Counted from the stretch's first letter, positions 36,215 to 48,940 are shown. The stretch is 64,000 bases of DNA from Phycomyces nitens (GCA_022702545.1 JAHRBC010000006.1:930001-994000); one strand, 5' to 3'. A program made the numbers and translations. Notes: a model not told the origin generated them from the letters alone.

Positions 36215-37320
36215 TCACGATATACTCTTGTACGATGGGAGGCGATACAAATCACAGCAATTGGCGTCATTTTCTGTAGCCATTGGCGTATGTGCAACTG
36301 GACAAAAGGGCATTGACCTCCAGGAATCTTCATACGTCGGAAGCTCGCTCATGTCTTCAATTGGCGGTACAATCTCTATTGGCAGCCCTGTCCGCATCTC
36401 CGCCAGATGGCCGTGGTGATCGATAAGGGAAATAGTGAATTGGATTTTATGCCGAATATGGAACAATGCGTTGTTTGTATCCCACTGACTGTGTTGTGGA
36501 ATACAGAAATGCTCGCTCTTGGTGACATGTTTGTCTCTAGGGAAATTATCGTCACGCACAAAGCCAGTAAGCCGTGTCTTGGTTTTTCTCTTGGTACTGG
36601 TGAGGATGGTGAGGTATTCCTTGAGGGCACAGGATACGTTACGGATACGTAATTCATCTGATAAATGATGAACCGAAATTTGAATATCAATCCCTTCGCC
36701 TCGCTCGTACTGTCTTCTGGGCAGCACAATCTCAACGTGCAGCCTGTCAGTCCATGATTCTACGGTTCTGATTGGATACTGCATGTGCAGACTAGGGGCA
36801 ATATGTCGGACGACGTCTATCTTTTGCCTGGCCACTAGATTCGTCGTGAAGCCTATGCGTTCTGCTAGGGCCTTGAGTTTGTAATGAATAGTTGTGCTCG
36901 GCATATCCAAGGACTCTGCAAGTGACCCAGGTAGGACTAGTTCAAAGGGGAAAGTGTAGACACCTGGCATTAGAACATGCGCGTGCTTTGAAGGCGCCAT
37001 GAACGTCCACTTGTGTTCCAGAAACGTGTTTTCTGTCTTTTGTGCCTTTGAGGATTTGATGGTATGCATTTTCGATGACCATCGACGGGTATTTTCTGAA
37101 TGAAAATGAGTAATTGGTAACAGAAATATGTATATAAACCCTTACCATTATCCCATTCGACCTTGACCTGGCCAACCAGTCGCAACCAGAGCGATTTAAG
37201 GCGAGTCTTTTCCAGGAGGTGCAATAAGAGGTGGCCGCGTAAAACACAGCCCGAGGACTCTTCTTGGTTGCCTCTGAGGACCAATGTCTGGTTTTCTAGC
37301 TTGATCTCAAGGAGCCCCAT
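36215..37320 (-). CDS. Alpha-arrestin, copy 2
   Basis: Two exons (37320-37146 and 37095-36215) encode 351 residues. The arrestin N domain begins LEIKLENQTLVLRGNQEES, then GCVLRGHLLLHL and LWLRLVGQVKVEWD. The linker HKWTFMAPSKH and core YTFPFELVLPGSLAESL, YKLKALAERI match copy 1 (18.5-20.1 kb) segment by segment. The C domain includes LHVEIVLPRRQYERG and VSCALKEYLTIL. The tail keeps the motif ELPTYEDSWRSMPF, equivalent to LPAYEDAWKSAPY of copy 1, but lacks that protein's extra LPTYDS end. The role is expected to be ubiquitin-ligase recruitment to membrane cargo. Copy 1 has three introns and copy 2 one; both share the intron at the end of the first strand block (VHWTE / VEWDN), supporting common ancestry. 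Confidence 0.88.
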
Positions 37321-37577
37321 AAGAAGTTAATTAGATGATTATGTCAATAATGCCAGGTGAGGTATTGTACATAATTTTGGTCATAGAATTTACATTTATT
37401 TCTTTGGGTTTTTATAAGACCCAAAGTTCTATTTGTAGAATGTGATGATATTAAGTATCCGCCAAACGCCGGCATGTTCCGATACATGAATAAATATATA
37501 TTTATATTTATATATCTATTTATCTATTTATCTATTTATCTATTCATCATTATCTTTGGAATCATGGATATAGACCA

Positions 37578-37946
37578 TTAATTCTTCCATCTTAACAAAA
37601 CAAAAACAATTAGGCTGTTCATCAAATATAGGATCAACCCCAATTGATTTTGCCAATAAAGCAATCGGAATTTATCCAATAATTCATTTACACAAACAGA
37701 GCCACCCATATAACTCCAAAGCATTGAATTATCATGTAAATTTTTTTCTTTCTTTCTTTCAACTAGTAAGACTGGCCGACCTGGCTTGGTTTTAATAATT
37801 CGGATTAAAGTCATAATCGATGGACATAAAGTCGAGGCCAAACTGGCTATCCCAGAAACCAAGACATTTACGATGAAATAGACCAAGTTTGGCTGCATTT
37901 CAAGACCAAAAATAAAAAAAGGAATAATTTTTAGCATTGGGCCCAT
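37578..37946 (-). CDS. Doubtful small membrane protein
   Basis: A 122-residue open frame with two or three hydrophobic stretches (NLVYFIVNVLVSGIASLAS near 20-38 and LILYLMNSLIVFVLL at the end). On the minus strand a TATATATATA run sits 18-30 bp before the ATG. No family is recognised, and AT-rich DNA readily yields hydrophobic frames, so it may be spurious. Confidence 0.25.
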   Translation of the reverse strand: MGPMLKIIPFFIFGLEMQPNLVYFIVNVLVSGIASLASTLCPSIMTLIRIIKTKPGRPVLLVERKKEKNLHDNSMLWSYMGGSVCVNELLDKFRLLYWQNQLGLILYLMNSLIVFVLLRWKN

Positions 37947-38162
37947 TAAATCTTTTTATATATATATAATAGACAATTGAGCAAATGGCCAGCTTTTGGG
38001 ATTTGGCTTTGTTCAAGATCTTGTTTCTAATGCTTATTTATTGATATTTATTATTGTTATTGTTATTATTGTTATTATATGAAAGCAAATGCCAAGGTAC
38101 TAAAAGGGAGGGAGGGGGCTAAGAAAGTAAATGATGTAGATAGTTATCAATTTCGGGTTATT

Positions 38163-41100
38163 CTACCAGGCAAGTCTGCCAAAGAATCCCTTGGGGTATT
38201 TTCGGGCAAGCAGTTTGCGTGTTTCATCTGCAGCCATAATCATACCAGCCCAACCAAAGGGAATAAACCAAAACTTGACGGGAATAGGCGATGTCTGAAG
38301 ATAGGTATTGAATACTGGCACATAAAGAATGATCAGGGCAATGATGAGCGAGCCAATCATGGCAGCAAACAGATACAAGTTTCTGGTGGGACCCCAGAGA
38401 GGGTTGGTCTGGAAGATGGAAAGGCGACGAGTGCGGGTAGAGAGGACATTTCCCCATTGGCAGATAACCAGGTTGATAAAGTAGATTGACTGAGCGGTAT
38501 AGAGAAGTTTGCTGATTTCTTCGGCAGTGCGGCCTTCATAGCCGTCAGGGTTGTTGAACTTTGAGAAAGACAAGAACACCTTGCTTGGGGGCAAGCCATT
38601 CATTGAGAGATAGAGATAGAACATAAACATAGAAGACAACATCTCCATAATACCAATAAAGCCATAGGCTTGCATCAGTAAGCGAGCATTCACAAGGCGG
38701 TCTTGCTTGGGTCGGCGAGGCAGGCGAGTAAGAAGACCAGCTTCAGGCTTCTCCATCATCAAGGCCATGGAAGGCATAAGATCAGTCAAGACACAAATAA
38801 CAATCATCTGGAAGGAAGACAGAGTCTGGGGAGATCCAAGGAAGATGTTGACAAGAACAGGCCACAACTCGGACCAGGAACCAGCCGGGAGCAAGTAAAG
38901 AATGACCTTTTTAAGATTGTCAAATACCAGGCGGCCGTTTTCAATGGCAGCAACGATGCTCGAGAACTGGTCCAAGAGTACCATGTCGGCAGCCTCAATA
39001 GCCACATCACTTCCACCACCCATAGCAACACCAACATCTGCAGCCTTGAGAGAAGGAGCATCATTGACACCATCACCAGTCATGGCAACAATGTTATCAC
39101 GTTTTTGGAATTCCTTGATGATTCTGAGCTTCTGATCAGGAGAAGTACGAGCAAATACAATCTCTTCAAACTGGCAAACTTGTTCCCATTGATTGTCGTT
39201 CAGGGTGATAAGATCAGTTCCAGACAACAGCAATGAGGTGGTGTCTTCAATAGTTGTTTCAGAGGAGCCCTTGTGGGTGAGTTCGATGCTGGAAGAGTTA
39301 TCAAATTCGGTCTGGATATAACGTGGGATTTGGTCAATGGGTCTAGAGGGATCAAGGTCTTTGATAGTCTTGGGGTTGGTGGTTGTAAAGATACCAATCT
39401 GGCGAGCAATTGCAGCAGCAGTAATAGGGAAATCTAATCGTAAAAACATTTAACAAAAGCAAATAATCCATATAGATAAAAACAAACACTTACCACCAGT
39501 AACCATGTAGAAACGGATACCAGCACGACGGCAAATCTTTACTGTATCTGCACTGTCGGCGCGAGGAGGATCAACAATAGCCAAAAGACCAATAATAACC
39601 AAGTTCTGGTTCATCTGTGTAGCCCAGGTACCAAAGCTCGATGTTCCAGCCTGGACATTCTGGGGAGTGTCACTAGCCTTGATAACACGACGAGCCAACA
39701 ACAAGACACGCTTTCCATCATTAGCCCAGCGAGTCTGGGCTTCTTCCAACAATTCACGACGCTTTTCAGTCAATGGCTCTTCAACACCGTCTGGCAGAAT
39801 AACGTGGGTACAGCGGCTCATCAAGACATCAGGAGCACCCTTACAGACCAAAACCCAATCGTCAGTAGATACTTGAGTGGTGTTGGAAGAGAGAGCATTG
39901 GAAATATCAGGATGGAAGGGGCGGTGGATAGTAAGCATCCACTTGTTCTTGGAGTTGAAAGGAATCTCAAAGATTTTCTCTGATTTTTCACGGCAGTCGG
40001 CGACAGTGGAAGCAGGGTTGGTCTGTTCAGCAAAGCGAAGAATGGCAGAATCTGTGGCATCACCAAACGTCTTTCTCAAGCGAACTTGCTCGTGCATGGT
40101 GTCAGGGTCAAAACGAGAGCCATTGCAAAGAGCCGATACGACCTGGAGATGGCCAACCTGGTGAGAAAGGGCGTGCTTGTTGACCACTGAAATGTCTTTT
40201 TGAACCAAAACATCACGGCAAACGTGGGAAGTCAAGTATTCGTTGTAGATGCAAGCATCAGACACAAACATCTTGTTTTCAGTGAGGGTACCAGTCTTGT
40301 CAGAGCAAAGGACATTGACACTTCCGAGGGTTTCTACTGTGGTGAGAACCTTGCAGAGCACATTGTTTCTCTTCATACGGTTGGCAATGAGTGTAAGACA
40401 AAGTGTAACAGCAACAGGCATACCTAAACCAAGCACATGGGTTTGAGTAACGTTGTAGGCACATTTATATATATATATTTAAAGCTTACCCTCTGGGACA
40501 AAGGCAACAATAACACTGATAACAGCAATCAAAGCGTTGGAGACGGACAGATACTCTGGGTAAGACACACGAAGCCATGCAGCCCAGGTGATGATACAAG
40601 CAGCACCGACTGTAATAGACAGCACGGCAATAATAACAACAAAGCGCAGGATTTCAGTCTGGAGAAGTGTACGGGCACCATTATCAGACAGAGAAAGACG
40701 AGCAATGCGACCCATCAGTGTGTTGTCACCAATAGCCACTACTACACCAACAGCAGATCCATTTAAGCAGTGGGTACCCATCATGGCTACGTTGTGGCTC
40801 TCAAGAACATTGGCATCTGTAGCATCAACAGTACCAGGGATGGCTTCAGATTCACCAGTGAGGACAGAGCGATCAAACTTGAGATCATCAGAGACTTGGA
40901 TAAGACGTAAATCGGCAGGGATCTTGTTACCCATCTTGACATGGACAATATCACCAGGAACAAGACCAATGGCATCAATAGTAATAACATTGTTTTCTCT
41001 TTGTACCAGTGTTTGTGTTGGAAGCATGTTGTTGATAGAGTTCATCACACGGTTTGTAGACCAGTCTTGCCAAGCGTTGAAAAAAGCTTGCAAGAATACG

Positions 41101-41753
41101 ACAAACATCAGAATAACTGCCAGAGCCAAGTTGAGGGGTGCAGGGTTTGGGTTTCCGAGAGGTTTCCATGAAATCCTAGAAAGATGGATAAGTATATGTT
41201 TTTTCCAATATCAATAAAAAAATCATCTTTAATCCTTACCAGCAAATAATACTAGCAAACCACAAGAGACTGCAGAAACCACCAAAGAAATATCCAAACA
41301 GTTTCTTTCCCCAGTTGCTAGGAGGAGGAGAGATTGAATTCTTGCCATACTGAGCGACACGCTTTACAGCCTGTTCCTTGTCAAGACCTCTTTCGATGCT
41401 GGTACTATACTGCTGAGTGAGCTCGAGAATAGAAAGATTGTGGTAATTGACGTTTGTGAGATCTAGAGAAAAAAGGTTAGTAAGGAAACAATGTCTTTTT
41501 CTTTTTGGGGTTTACCTTCACTCAGATCATGTTTCTTTGGCTTGATCTTTCCTTTGGCTTGGTTCTCGGATACAGTGATGGAGAGTGTGCGGTAGGCAAT
41601 GATGACTTGGCCGGTTGATTCGTTGGTGCCAGTTCGGCCATGGAGAGGGATGTTGGAGATATGAGCATTTTCTCGTTTGACTTCAGGCGTCTCAAAGTGA
41701 ATAGCACGAGGGTGCTCGAGACCTTCTTCGATATCGTTCTTGTTACTGCTCAT
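38163..41753 (-). CDS. P2-type cation ATPase, Na+/K+-ATPase alpha-like
   Basis: Five exons (41753-41516, 41462-41240, 41175-40490, 40423-39494, 39433-38163) encode 1,115 residues. An N-terminal soluble extension (about 1-100) is followed by the cation-ATPase N-terminal domain and M1 ([14 protein letters not shown]). The actuator has the LTGES loop; M4 has VPEGMP; the phosphorylation site is CSDKTGTLT (D424); [11 protein letters not shown] and [22 protein letters not shown] complete the P domain. M5-M10 occupy the last 250 residues. Similarity is highest to the IIC group (Na/K and H/K pumps), for example [15 protein letters not shown] M1 and DNLKK before M5. In M6, [12 protein letters not shown] has Cys at the first of the two Asp positions of Na/K pumps (C906; D910 is kept). 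No beta-subunit gene is nearby. Transport of Na+ or K+ is likely; direction is unclear. Confidence 0.9.
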
Positions 41754-44455
41754 TAGTAGAGGCCTTTTTCGATTGATTTAATTGACCAAGGCGTGTTTGA
41801 GCAGAATATATTACGAAGAGGTAGTCTTGAGTATACTGAGAGAATATGAAAGTGAATTGGAGAGTATATATATATATATACACGTTGAGATTCAAAAAAA
41901 TATTGTATTGGCATTCTTTCATCACCATAATGATTATGATAAGCAAGTGGACTGTCGTTTTAGAATTATTGATTAATCTGGTGCACTGTTGCTGAAAAGG
42001 AAAGCATATCTGCAAAATGCCTCTTAGTGATCAGTCAATAACATTAATCACTCATATTTTACTTGGCTGTTTGGAGCAAAAGTATATTAAGGTTTTCTAT
42101 ATAATTTTTAATCTCTCAACCATTTTGGGATAAGGTTGCAGTCCAAACGAAGCGCGATTTATGCTCAAATATAGATCAGCAACGAGAGGTATATTGTCCT
42201 TGCATTATTGATATTTATTTATTTTTAACAAAAAATATATGTCATCTATGCATGCATGCATGCTTGGCAACAAACAGTCTGCTACAGTGTTTTCATTTTT
42301 CTTGTAGTCTTAAAAACAGAATATATTTAATGGGGCATTTTGAGCTATATATCTTTCAGAGATCACTTTTACAAAAAGAAAAAGAAAAATAGAGGGAAAT
42401 GATAAGGAATCTTTAATAGGAATTGACCACTAGATTGGGTTTTCCTGATCCCCTCTGCCATACTTTTGGCTACAATAAAAAAAAGTGCATTGGCGTTGCA
42501 TTTAGCAAAGAGTCCCATTTGAAGTTATCCTCTCATCCAGAAATTGACTCAATGTGAGCGATTTTTCTCATTCTGTGTCCTACATTCTTAATAAGAAATC
42601 AAAATGTTTAGCGGTGTAACCAGTGTAACAACTAGCTGTTATTTACTGGTATCAATAAGAAAAAGAAAAAGAAAAACACACTGCAAATGAGTCTCGGGTA
42701 AAGAACTGCTCTACTAGCTGAAATGCCTACTGCACATATACACTTTGGACAGTAACACTTTGTATTCACTCATTCAAACTTATTTTTACAAATATCTCAT
42801 AGAAAATACCATATTTATGCTGATCCCATTTTTTTTTATTTCTATAATTTTCAAGAGCACCGTTGATCTTTCTTGTTTCTAACGAGGATCAATAGTATTA
42901 GGGTGAATACAGGCACAGGTCATCTTGGCCACATTAAATTGCTTTTTTAGCTGAAACTGTAGATTCAATTGACGTAGGATAACTTGTGATTTGTGTATAA
43001 AAGTTAGCTCACAGGTCAGTTATTGTTATAAAATCACTAGAGATAACGCGTGTCTTATTTTTTCTCTTTCTATAGATTATGTGTTCCCTCAAGATATACC
43101 TAGAAGAGGTAATTTATGAGAGCATTGATTGTACTACTTGCGTCAATCTAAAGGTCTCTGCCAATTCTAAAGACACTGAATATTAAGAGTAGCACTCGAC
43201 AAGTGTTCCATAAAATCAAGCTGGAATCAATATATATATATAAATATAATATATAACCAAGATCTTGATCTATGGTGTATATTTGGGTATGGGGAACTTG
43301 AGGGCTCTAATCTGCACCAGAAATAATCGTGTTATTTATCCTGTACTATCAGATAAAAAAAATCGATCTGTAAACTTTTAATGATTTCCAAAAGTGATCC
43401 TGTTTTAGTGAGGGTTTAAATCAAACCTCACGTCAAACGGTATTTAGCCAACTTTCATATAATATCAAAAAAAAAAAGACTATTTCAAGATCAAGTCGAT
43501 TAGGTTTGTCGGCCCATGCCATTAAATTGTTTCTAAAGATTCATTATTAGATAATTCTATAATTGACGCATCTTTCTTGTTCTAGCAACCAACAGAGTAT
43601 GTGTTCATCTTTGGTAAATTGTGGAAATTGAGTGAGGGATATAATTCAATCTCCAGGCCAAATTGACGTTGATTTTTATTGTTGTAAAAGAGGACATTTT
43701 GTAGAAATTATAACTCTCTACAGTGTAATCAAACTACCATTTAAAAGCCAAAAAAGAAAAAAAACCAATTGGCGTTTTATTTCAATTGTAGATATTTAGG
43801 TAGAAACGTTCTCAAGTTCCCAATGTTTCCACACAATCACCTATTAAGCTTCAACTACAACATTTTGGTAATTTATGAGATATTTAATTCAAGGCTCCAT
43901 TTGAAAGTCTTTAACAGAGTCACAAGATTTCTCTAGACATATCCACCTCTAATACTTTGCTTTTGAGCCCCAATTGAAATATTAAACTATACAGAGTTGC
44001 CTTGAAGCTCGCGGCTCTTTTTTTTTTAATAAAGCAATCAAATGTACAGATACAAATACCATGATAAACAAAATTGCACTCTTAATAGACATCACAGTGA
44101 AAAGAAGAAGAAGAAGAAAGTATAAAGAGATGAAAAGATTTGCATTGTTAATCATTAAACACTTGGTTTTTGGGCTAGACAACAAGTCTAATTAAGACAA
44201 GTGATGAGGTTAAATGAATTGATCAAACTTATTTTATTGTATATCCTAGGTTTAGACTTGTTCTTTGACAGAATATATATTACAATCATTAAATATTAAG
44301 ATTATGGGAGTCATTTAGGTAAATCAACGCAATAGATACATGATAGAATAATTGAATTAAAGTTGATTAATCTAGTGTTCAGCCGTGTTTGGTAAGAGAT
44401 ATGAGGGCTTTATTGGATTTACATTATAGAGTGTTGTTATTAAGAAATAAAGGTT
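41754..44455. other. Gene desert, AT-rich
   Basis: About 2.7 kb without a supported gene. It holds a TA run next to the ATPase start (about 41867-41880), a (GCAT)n repeat at about 42249-42263, and several A-rich or GAAA-rich stretches (for example 42659-42676). Confidence 0.5.
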
Positions 44456-47313
44456 TCATTTGTTATTTGTTAGTTGGTTCATAAACTCTGTCATCGTATT
44501 AACTTGATTATTCAAATCAATTTCCTTTGCGGTGAGTGCCTCCTACAGACATGAGCAAGTATAGAATAGTCAGATTTTGTACCAAATATATATATTATAT
44601 ATATATATATTATATATATATATAAGACTCTTTTGTTACCTTTAGCACAATAACATCATTTTGGAGTTTTTGAACCTTTTCTTGACTGCGCTGTTTATCT
44701 TTCTCGGCTTCTATCATGCTCTCTCTTAGTGTGTGTACAGTCTTGCAATATCGCACTGCCTTGCTGTCAGCCATTTGGAGCTATAGTATAGGTTAACAAC
44801 TTGTTCAATTATTGACCAAGTAAATTCCAATAAACATCTCTACTGACCTTTTCTGTCAATTGTCTTATCTGTATTTCATAGTAATTTTTAAGAGTAGCTT
44901 CTCTTGCAGCAATACTTTCAGATGTTACATGGTCCTTTTCTACATCTGCATCCTCTGCATTTGTTTCTTTAGATTCTTGGGTATCATTCTCTGGCTCTGG
45001 CAAAGAGTCTTTTCCGCGATAAACAAATACTTCTTCTTCGTCAGAAGAGCTTGTATCTGATTTCACAGAAGTTTTGGATTCAATTTCTGATTGAGGATAT
45101 ACAAATGATTCTTCTTCTTCTTCTTCTTTTGGCTGGTTTGTTTCTGTGACAACAGGAGGAGGAACCGGCAAATCGATATTAACCTGGACCTCTTGATCTT
45201 TTGTCTCTTTGGGTATCCTTTCTTCTTTTACAGCAAGTGGAATTGACCGAACATCTTCTAATTCTTTGCGTGTCTTTTCTAGGTCTTCTTCCTGTTGTTT
45301 TATTTGAGCCTCTAGTTGAGTATTCTTGGTTTCCAACTGTTGCATTCTCTCCAGCTGCTCTTGATTGTGTAGCTTTTGTTGAAGCTCCTCCATGGTCGTT
45401 TCAAGGGCTGTGATTTTCAAGACGTATTCTGCCGTCTGTTTTTCTGATTGCTGACTGTTTTTAATAGAACTTTCAGACAGAGTCTTTGCCTTGACTAGAA
45501 AAGACAGAGATTAAAATGAATTTCCTTTAAAGAAATTAGAATATAAAAATCTTACGTTCAGATTCTTCCAATGACTTTGCTAACCGCTGGACTTCTTCTG
45601 ACCATGTCTCACTAGACGTTTTTAATTTTGCAGCAATTTCATGCGGCAGGCCTTTGAGAGTTGTCTGGGAATCCCCCCAAAAAAATACAACGTTTTGTGT
45701 TTAATTTCAACCAATTATCTCTTGTCTAAAATGCAATTCACTGCATATGGTTTACCTGTTCACGAAGCGCATAAATGTAGTTCTTTGCCTGTTCTTCCAA
45801 TATTACCAAGGCATCACAGGCAGGAATTATTTCGGCTAGTTTCTTCTGTATAAAACAAGTGGGTATTATGAATATTTCTCAATAATAGCCAACTTACATT
45901 TCCAAATAATTCATCAGTGTCTCTTCCCTCTACATCTCCTGCCTTTGCAAGTAGTATGGCACGAAGACTGTTGATTTCTTCTACCAAATGGACGTCTCCT
46001 TGCCGCATATGTTTTTCATTTTCGCCGAGGATCCGATTTTTTCTAATCCCATACATCTTCATCAAAATCTCTTTCCCAAACAAACCAAAAAAAAAGTTGG
46101 ATACAGCAGATCCACTTACTCTTGAACTTCAGCCTGGAGCCTTTCTAGCTCGGTTAGTAGGGTGGCCTTGTCATTCTTTAGAGCAGCAGCCTGGTTCCTA
46201 CGCTCACTCTGCAATGTGGATGTCTCCATTTGCATTTCCTCAATCTTTCTCTCAAACTCTGCAATCTGAGCATGGAGTCTGTTGGCATGGTCTGTATAAA
46301 TGTGATTGACCTCTGACAACTCTTCATGAAGACGCTCTAGTTGATGCAATATATCGTTGCTGTTTGTAAATGCATGCGTATTCCAAAATACTCGTTTGAA
46401 TTTACCATTATCTTCGATTTTCTTTGCAAGATCTAGGTTGGCTGCATCCAATGCTTGTGTGCTCTTTTCGAGTTCCTTTTTCACTGGTCCACCCAAGAGA
46501 GAAAAATGGGATCCTTTCTATATATACATATATACACCCAAGGCATTAAAGATATCAATATTGGGTTTGTTGGCTATCAGAAGCCTCGAGCTCATCTTTG
46601 AATGAATTCTTACAGTATCTCCTTCTTGGAAAGCATCAATACGCTTGGTGAGTCTTTCGTTGTGGAATGCCAAAAGATCAAGTTGTTCTTGTAGCTAACA
46701 TTGTATCAATAGACATTTCTTTTGGCTGCCATATAACAGAATAATCTTGAAAAAAAAAAACTCCCAACCTTTCTCAGCTCCTTTTCTTTTTCCTTGACAT
46801 TGCCATGCAAAGCAGCATTATTGGCTTTTTCCTAGATAGCAGAGTTAAACCAATGGCTGTGGTAATCTCATAGTATTTGAAAGCGTACCTTGATGACGGC
46901 TGTTTTCAGTATGACATGCTGAGCCTTGATTCTGTGTAATGAAAGGGTAGTTTAGTCGAGAGAACATGATCATCCCAAGAATGACATTTTACTGGGAATA
47001 TCTTTGGAAAAGGACTTGGTGTTTGTAAGCAAGTTCTTCGACAGATGTTGAGATGGCACCTAAATTATGCAATTTATTATTATTATTATTATTGTTATCA
47101 TTAATATTCATTTCATATATTTTTTTTTAAAAAAAAAAAGAAAAAGAATGAATAAATCAATCTAGGCAAATGATGGGTTTGACGTGATAAAGAAAGAAAT
47201 AAAGAAAGTACTTGTGCTATGCTAATAGTATTCTCTCTTTTTTCTTCATTTCGTGAGAACTGTCTTTTACCTGCATTCATGTGGCCATGCCTTGAAAGCA
47301 TTCCGTCACTCAT
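44456..47313 (-). CDS. PPP1R21/KLRAQ-family coiled-coil protein
   Basis: Twelve exons: 47313-47271, 47059-46993, 46931-46889, 46831-46769, 46694-46614, 46517-46120, 46042-45898, 45845-45756, 45664-45556, 45494-44848, 44780-44640, 44542-44456. They encode 637 residues. The N-terminus carries the KLRAQ-like coiled coil (YKHQVLFQRYSQIKAQHVILKTAVIKE) and a LKKELEK...KKIEDN block. A central, mostly helical part follows, then an acidic Ser/Glu region with EEEEEE. The C-terminal YYEIQIRQLTEKLQMADSKAVRYC matches the YMARIVELTSQLQLADSKSV segment of animal PPP1R21, followed by the TTKRSYEDQ-type coiled coil. In animals PPP1R21 is the Fy-2 subunit of the FERRY complex that links mRNA to Rab5 early endosomes. 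An apparent 46-nt GT-AG segment inside exon 6 was left as coding because removing it breaks the frame. Confidence 0.8.
44585..44624. repeat. TA-rich near-palindromic repeat in an intron
   Basis: Alternating TA with evenly spaced TT interruptions (ATATATATTATATATAT repeated), inside the last intron of the PPP1R21-like gene. Strongly self-complementary. Confidence 0.75.
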
Positions 47314-47968
47314 GGTGCATAAAAAGGTATAGAAAAAGAAATATTTAAAAAGAGAGAGAGAGAGCAAGAGCAAGAGAGAGATAGTCTTGGACAAACGGAC
47401 CCAGTCGGCACCAGCCCGGAAAAGGAATCGGAATCTCTGTGCGTTTTGGTGTTGCTTTGTCCAAATAAAGTGACGTCTATCTTTCTAAAGCAGAAAAGTA
47501 ATATTGGATTCTGTAGAGCTTTTTGTTGTGGTAGTAGTGTGGATAGTATTTGTTCAAAGATTTAAATATTTCATGGAAAATTATAGAGGTTTTTATTAGC
47601 TTGAAATAATATATCAAGAAGTATATTATGGCCAGAAACAAGTGGACAAGAAAACGGATAGTTATGATCCAGCAATCTTGAGAAGACACCAATGCATTAA
47701 GCAAGGGAAAAAAAAGGGAAATGCGGGCCGCACACTTTATTGTGACCATTTCTTTCCGATACCCGGAATGGCACGTCTTTGAAACATTATTTCCCTCACC
47801 ACTGTTAAAACACCCGTCGATAATGTAGTCCCCTTTCTCAAGAAGCATAAGCAAAGCTTCTTAATACCTCGGCATTTATAAGAATATAAGATTAACCTTT
47901 TTGAAAAAAAACTAAACAAACCGGTATTCTTACATGTATATTGCCCTATAACTATGGTACTCTTTTAT
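47314..47968. other. Intergenic 5' of PPP1R21-like gene
   Basis: Contains an AG-rich run (about 47349-47382) just upstream of the PPP1R21-like start codon. No supported reading frame. Confidence 0.5.
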
Positions 47969-48276
47969 TTATAGACCAGCACTGTCTTGAGATGTACTCA
48001 TCTGAAACGCCATTCTCCATTCCCCGAGATTTAGTATTCTGACAGCCAAAGTGTCCATTCCAACAACTTTACAATAAATATGAAGGTAGAGAAGTTCCTC
48101 ATTCTCTTGCATGTGCAAAGGCTGCTGGTTATCGTGACAAGTGCAAACCATTGATGAATACTCTGGATTTGGTGGTTTATATATATAATGGTTCTCTGTG
48201 GCTGGGATATGGTCAATAATATGGGCAAGATGGCAAAGAAAACAATGAATTCATGCAAGGAGAAACATGTTTTCAA
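47969..48276 (-). pseudogene. Possible secreted-protein gene split by a TA repeat
   Basis: A minus-strand frame starting at 48276 opens with a good signal-peptide shape (MKTCFSLHEFIVFFAILPILLTIS) seen in part, but drifts into low-quality sequence. A second frame continuing to a stop at 47969 has better protein character (CTCHDNQQPLHMQENEELL, GMDTLAVRILNLGEWRM). The two frames meet at a (TA)5 tract (48178-48187). The offset between them is 2 nt, exactly one TA unit. This could be a frame-broken gene, an assembly slip or chance. No family is recognised. Confidence 0.25.
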
Positions 48277-48940
48277 TTATTCAGCAGTATGATCTTTGTC
48301 CTTAAAAGAAGATTTGCAGTCTTTAGAAGGTTATGGCTCGCGTAAAGGCCTTTAAGACAAAGACCAGCCAAATGAGCCATCCAAGAAACTAAAGAACGTC
48401 GGGGGAGGCGTTTGTTAGATGAAAGAGTTTTGAAGAAGAGTGAAAGATCTATAAATAAAGTGGGCTGGTTATATCCCAAGAAACCTTTAACATTTTGACT
48501 AGGTGATTTTGTCTAACCCATACAGATTGGACCAAAGAGACCTACCCAGAATCTCCCATAACCCAATATTAGACAATAGAGCCTTATGCTCATGTTAACT
48601 TGTACGCACCAATTGAGTAAAACACACTCTTTCGGCCAAGTCTATATTTGTCGCAGAGAGCATGGGTCGCACTGGTCATTCGGTATATGAGTCGTTTGTT
48701 ATTTATTACCAACTTACTGCCTTGCTGTGGCTACCATCACCATGCCTTGTGCAATCTCCTCAAACTGTTATAGCTTTACTTTTTCTCGGTGGACCATTGG
48801 TTTATACATATCGTCGTATATAAAATATCCTAGTCATTGGATACCATTACAGCTGTGTGACAGCCCAGAATGTCAAAAGTGGGCATAATTCCCTCAAACA
48901 TTGATTCTGTGGATTGGTACACTCTGCTGCAAAAATGGGT

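Noticed and set aside
46361..46406. 46-nt GT-AG intron inside exon 6 of the PPP1R21-like gene
   Set aside because: Removing it shifts the frame into stops, whereas the continuous frame stays open and coiled-coil-like.
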